Below are positions 23,381 to 27,236 of a DNA stretch of 27,236 nucleotides, piece by piece (the first letter of the stretch is position 1; each line of letters starts with the position of its first letter). A program made the position numbers and the translations under genes. Under the pieces are notes generated by a model. The model saw nothing but the letters and a program-made list of their open reading frames with translations. It did no database searches and was not told the origin of the DNA. The DNA comes from Spirogloea muscicola (lineage: Eukaryota > Streptophyta > Zygnematophyceae > Spirogloeales > Spirogloeaceae), in assembly GCA_009602725.1 (NCBI GenBank), contig WELB01000340.1:68351-95586 (forward strand). The letters run 5' to 3'.

Positions 23381-23500
23381 TTCAGTGGCCACTTGAGTGG
23401 CTGTGCTTTAGCGCTTTTCTGGCCCCTTCGGACTTCGTTACATTCTTTGTCTGAGCTGGCCAAACACAGCCATCACCCTCTACCAGAAGCGTATTGCTCT
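23381..23500 (+). repeat. Dispersed repeat, copy 3
   Basis: It aligns with copies at 7605-7740 and 17190-17330 through TTCAGTGGCCACTTGAGTGG, GCTTTAGCGCTTT, CTGGCCCCTTC, GAGCTGGCCAA, ACAGCCATCACC and CTACCAGAAGCG. This copy is the most diverged in its right half. Confidence 0.75.
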
Positions 23501-23885
23501 CCCTGCCTGTTTACCTAGCCTTTGGCTCCGTCATGAACACCTGTATGCATTTGGCTGGCAGTTTACAGCCAATTCTTTGATATCAGCAGCCGCATTTCTT
23601 TCTGTTTACGTGGGGGAGTGCGGCCGCGGCGCCGGGATCGCGGGTGGCGCGGGCGGAGAGAGCAGCCCGGGCGGGCTGTGGAGCGAGGCCAGCACACTTC
23701 AGTTGGGAGCTGGCTAGTCAGCAACTCAGCTGCGCCCGACGAGGGGCCGGCGCGCGCCGGGCGAGCGGGAGCGGGCCGGGGCCTGGCGGCGGCGGCGAAT
23801 GCTCCGCCTCCCCCCCCTTACTGAGGCATCTCAAGCTGGCATCAGCCGCCATGCACACAGCGTGCTGGGCCGCCTTCCCATTCCC
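23501..23885. other. GC-rich stretch upstream of the RT element
   Basis: From about 23620 the sequence is extremely GC-rich (Gly/Ala/Arg-coding in all frames). A stop at 23886-23888 separates it from the RT reading frame. It may include degraded upstream parts of the retroelement, but no motif could be identified. Confidence 0.45.
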
Positions 23886-23888
23886 TAG

Positions 23889-26095
23889 GTGTGCGTCATC
23901 TCCTCGGCGCGCGGCCTTCTCCCACCCAAGGCCCGGGCGGCACTCACCAGCAGCACCCTGCTCGCTCTCTCCAAGCCCACCGGAGGCGTCCGACCAATTG
24001 CGACGGGCGAGGTCCTTACCCGACTGGTTTCAAAGACCCATTTCCAGCAGAACAGAGAGGCGGCGCAGCTCCACTTCTCCCCCCACCAGTTTGGCGCAGG
24101 GCTGTCTACGGGCGCGGAGACAGTGGTTCATGGTCTACGTGTTGCCCTGGATTGTAATCCCGATTGGATGGCCCTGTCAGTGGACGTGAAGAATGCATTT
24201 AACAGCGTTGACAGAGGTGTCATCGCCGAGCAGCTGCGCACGCATTTTCCCTCCCTCATCCCTTTCTTCCGGTGCTGCTATCGAGCACCCTCCCGCCTGC
24301 TCTGGGGAGCGGGCACGTCACAGGTGGTCTTGCAATCCAGCACAGGCACCCGGCAGGGAGACCCTTTGGGTGGGATCCTCTTTGCACTGGCACACCTATG
24401 GGCGCTGCGTAATACGGCGGAGGCCCACCCTGCTGTGCTAATCCCAAGCTACGCCGACGACACCACCATAGTGGGACCCCCAACTGAAGTCACCAGCGCT
24501 TACAGCACGTTGGAGCGCGAGCTTCACAGCCTTGGCCTCAACATCCGGCCCGAGAAGTGTTCAGCCTGGTCTCCAGCCGGCATCCCTCCCTTCATCAAGC
24601 TGCCGGCTGGCTGCCAGACCCCACCACTCGGCATGGTGGTGCTTGGAGCCCCGTTGGGGGCTGCTGCGCATGTGGAGCAAGTTGTGGAATCCACCCTTGA
24701 AAACCATCTCCAGACCCTCCCGGCCCTCTCCTCCTTACAGGACGCGCAGCTTGCGGTGGCCATCCGCACCCGCTGTGTGGCCCAGCGTCCCACTTACCTG
24801 TTGCGGACTGTACCCCCCACCTCTGCAATACTCGCCATCTACTCTACCGTGGACTCCCGACTCCAACAGGCTCTTCACGGCCTGGTGGACCATCCCAATT
24901 TATCCGCCACGCCGGCTGCCATCCTACAGTGTACCCTTCCTACCAGCAAAGGCGGCCTTGGGTGCCGTCCAATGGCTCGCCTGTACCAAGCAGCTCACCT
25001 GGGTTGCTGGGCCCAAGTGGCCTCCACCATCTCCAGTCGCTTCATCCTGAGGGGCCAGGCTGTTTTAGCACCCGCTATAGCGGGTGTTGCAACAGGGAAC
25101 CTGCCCTTCCAGCTTTCCCTAACCGCAGCACGGCATGACCTCTCGCGCTCTTTACCAACACTTGCAGAGGGTCATGCAGATTTTGCGGCATGGGCACGCT
25201 GTTCTGACAGGAAAGCGCAGGCGCACTACACTCACGCTGCGGACGTGCAGGCCGCCTCTGAATTGAAGGGACTGCTCAAGGACGATGGACGTGGCCTCAC
25301 CCGGCTCCTTTTCCATCAGCTCCCCGGGCGCGTCTAAGTGGCTAAACGCTCTGCCGATATACGAGTCCCTTCGACTCCTAGACAGCCTATTTCGCACAGC
25401 GCTCCACCACCACCTCGGCCTCCCCCCCCCATGCTTGGCTGGCATCCGCCAGTGCGAGTGTGGCCACATTGCCGATGACAAGCTCGATCTAGCTGCTCAT
25501 ATGCTGAGGTGTGTTGAGGGGGGTGAGCGCATTGCCTCCCACGACTTACTCAGGGACACTATGTTTGGAATGGTACGAGAGGCGGGGTATCATCCGGCGA
25601 TGGAGGTGTCCGGCATTATGCCAATCTCCTCAAGGCGCGGCAAGCCATACGTGCGGCGTCTGGACGTGGTCGCCACTCCCCGGGGCGGTGGGCCTCGTCT
25701 GCTCCTGGACGTGGTACTGATCGACGCGTACAAGGCTGGCGCACCCACGTCAACCGTGTCTGGCTGGGCCACGTCCAGCGCGGAGCGCAAGAAGGAGCGG
25801 CACTACCAGGACCATCCCCGAGGGGACCATCTTTATCCGTGTGCCATGGATATTACGGAGGCTACGGCGTAAAATGGTCCTCCCTGATCCAGCATCTGGC
25901 CCGGCTGGTTGATGCGCGTCGTCGAAGTCGGGGGTCAGCTTGGGCCACTCCAGCATTCGGCAGGCCTTAGTTGCATACTATAGAATGCGGCTCTCACTTA
26001 GTTTGCAGCGCTCGCAAGCATTGGCTCTTCATCAACGTGCAGGGCGCGCTTTAAGTCAGGCCTCCGGCTTTCGTGGCGGCGCTCCAGCTTGTCGA
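23889..26095 (+). pseudogene. Reverse transcriptase/restriction-like endonuclease, frameshifted
   Basis: The longest open part is 23889-25337 (482 codons, no clear start). RT motifs in order are SKPTGGVRPIATGEVL, LSVDVKNAFNSVDR (motif A Asp), GTRQGDPLGGILF (motif B), SYADDTTIVG (motif C YADD), LNIRPEKCSAW (D) and VVLGAPLG (E). The catalytic residues are intact. At about 25320 the frame shifts; the next frame (to 25850) gives KWLNALPIYESLRL, CECGH with a following HMLRC (CCHC-type finger), and RRLDVVATPRGGGPRLLLDVVL. There two Asp residues are separated by 14 residues, as in the PD-X(12-14)-D core of restriction-like endonucleases, with Leu replacing Pro. A second shift near 25851 and a third before 25985 lead to WSSLIQHLARLVDARRR and RMRLSLSLQRSQALALHQRAG. 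At least three frameshifts make it a pseudogene. Confidence 0.85.
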
Positions 26096-26249
26096 ATTTG
26101 TTTGTGCTCACCCGTGGGTACTGATGTCACCTTAGGCACCTTGGTTTCGGTTTCCGTGTTATGTAGCCCTGTTTAGTTTGCCCTAGACTCTGCCTGAACA
26201 ATGTGTCGGCTTGAATTGGCCTCCATATGCGCCCCGCGCGCCTTCTCCC
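23889..26249 (+). mobile_element. RLE-type non-LTR retrotransposon (LINE-like), 5' truncated
   Basis: The element carries a reverse transcriptase followed by a Cys/His finger and a restriction-like endonuclease, the layout of R2/NeSL/Utopia-type non-LTR elements. Its 3' end can be placed at about 26249 because three other copies (16731-16899, 26733-26821, 27188-27236, all inverted) share sequence up to GCGCGCCTTCTC and then diverge. No upstream DNA-binding domain is visible, and the coding region is frameshifted, so this copy is inactive. Confidence 0.85.
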
Positions 26250-26424
26250 CTCGGACGTGTAACACACCTCGTCACTACCGGGCCTGCCACAAATTACTTC
26301 CCCACGCATTCATTCCCCAACCCGAAGCTCGCTGCACTTGTCGATCAGCAGCCATGACCCGCCTGCCATCGCCGTCCTGGTCCTGCCTCCCGTAGCTTCC
26401 GCCTTCACTGCATGCTCAAACGCA
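26250..26424. other. Flank between two LINE pieces
   Basis: Short stretch from the 3' end of the RT element to the second LINE fragment. No motif is recognised; its right part may be an unaligned portion of the second element. Confidence 0.4.
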
Positions 26425-26695
26425 GTATCTGGCGGAGGTGGAAGAGGGGGCCTTCGCCCAAGCTGTGCGGCTTTTACCCAAGGACGACCCTCGTGGCCGC
26501 GCCCGGCTGTTGTCGGCTTCCTTCCCGAGGGTGGCGGCATGGTTGACGGCCCTCCCCATCTCCGCGGCGCTCAGCATGGAGGAAGACATCATTTCTGGAC
26601 GGCTGTCCACCCGCCTCGTCGGCCTCCATTCACCCATCCTCAGTGGTGTGGTGCAGTGCGAGTGTGGAGAGCGCAGCACAGAGGCAGCGGCGTAG
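26425..26695 (+). mobile_element. Fragment of a second, diverged RLE-type LINE
   Basis: The frame ending at TAG 26693-26695 encodes RARLLSASFPRVAAWLTALPI and LSGVVQCECGE, homologous to the finger-proximal region of the RT element at about 25300-25465. Homology ends right after the first two cysteines. Divergence from the 23889 element is high, so this is a different family or an old copy. Confidence 0.78.
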
Positions 26696-26732
26696 GCCAC
26701 ACTTGTACCGGTGTGCATGGGGAGGTGGGGAG

Positions 26733-26821
26733 GGGAGACAGAAGGCGCGGCGGTGCGCTTGAAGTAAAGGGTGGCCAATTGAAGCCAATACTGTTCAGGC
26801 AGAAGCCAGTGCAAAAAAAGT
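26733..26821 (-). mobile_element. LINE 3' end fragment (family 1 relative), minus orientation
   Basis: Read on the minus strand it matches the shared LINE 3' end through TTCAATTGGCCACCC, GCGC and GCGCCTTCTGTCTC. It is more diverged than the copies at 16731 and 27188 and lacks an AAT near the CTGAACA(AT)GT landmark. It lies about 40 bp from the second LINE fragment but in the opposite direction. Confidence 0.72.
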
Positions 26822-27187
26822 GGGGCTCCATGATGTGAAGCCCTATGCTATGGTGGCTAAAGTAACAGTGTGACGTCTGGCAAGCGGAACGGCACGCCCG
26901 ACCTCCTCCAAAACGCCATGTATAGTGTCTTCAGGCGATTTATGCCTTTTCTTTGGGCTGGCCTCTCCCAGCCACCGCCTTCTCCTGGAAACGTCCTTTC
27001 TGTCCTTTCTGGTGGCGGGCCTCACTGTCGCCATCGAGAACTCCAGCGTCATGCCCAACATACTTGCGGCGGAGGGCCGTCTTCAAGCGCGTCACACCGA
27101 CCTCGTGGCTAGCGCGCTGGGCGGCCCCGCCCCGTTCATAGCAGACATTGTCGACTTCGGCTGCTCTGACAAAGTTGGCCACCAATC
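26822..27187. other. Unassigned stretch with a GGCTGG/CCAGCC hairpin
   Basis: It contains GGCTGG (26956-26961) and CCAGCC (26968-26973) after a T-rich lead-in TTTTCTTTGG, resembling the 3' hairpin regions at 21639-21657 and 16128-16143. Overlapping ORFs on both strands have no recognisable motif. Confidence 0.5.
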
Positions 27188-27236
27188 GGGAGAGAGAAGG
27201 CGCGCGGGGCGCATGAATTGAAAGGGAGGCCAATTC
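27188..27236 (-). mobile_element. LINE 3' end (family 1), minus orientation, cut by window end
   Basis: This is nearly identical to 16733-16783: AGAGAGAAGGCGCGCGGGG followed by CGCATGAATTGAAAGG and GAGGCCAATTC. The rest of the copy lies beyond the window. Confidence 0.88.

Noticed and set aside
24256-24828. Minus-strand ORFs opposite the reverse transcriptase
   Set aside because: They are shadows of the RT domain, whose motifs A to E are clear on the plus strand.

Overview
The window looks like nuclear DNA of a green alga (Chlorophyta). It is mostly GC-rich. The genes have many short introns, and their closest remembered relatives are plant-type proteins: an ASG2-like WD40/TPR protein and a plant-type GCN5. 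Degenerate TTTAGGG-type telomere motifs and non-LTR retrotransposons with a restriction-like endonuclease also fit. All homology statements come from reading translated motifs and remembered family sequences; no search was run. Exons were joined by hand from splice signals, reading phase and conservation.

Left half (1 to about 15950) is the gene-dense part. A 121-base poly-T run opens the window, followed by an ASG2/WDTC1-type CUL4-DDB1 substrate receptor (+, 17 visible exons, first exon missing). Convergent to it is an RCE1-type CAAX prenyl endopeptidase (-). A poorly resolved stretch with one ambiguous base (8431) separates RCE1 from a divergent GCN5 histone acetyltransferase with bromodomain (+, 13 exons). 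Convergent to GCN5 is a J-domain protein with a C-terminal multi-pass membrane region (-, 4 exons). The genes look like ordinary housekeeping and regulatory loci: ubiquitin ligase targeting, prenyl-protein maturation, chromatin acetylation and membrane-tethered chaperoning. They do not form an operon or an obvious pathway.

Right half (about 15950 to 27236) is a repeat-rich island. It holds fragments of at least two families of RLE-type LINE-like elements, their 3' ends in both orientations, a dispersed repeat family that also sits in an RCE1 intron, and a 387-bp tandem array whose first unit was split by a retroelement insertion with an 8-bp target-site duplication. The one clear host-type gene here is the GC-rich last exon of a PstS-like periplasmic-binding-protein gene, set between AT-rich flanks.

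I see no CRISPR array, no bacterial operon, no tRNA or rRNA gene, and no convincing new defence system. The most unusual items are the J-domain membrane protein, telomere-like minisatellites inside introns, hairpin-bearing retroelement 3' ends, and the nested insertion in the tandem array.
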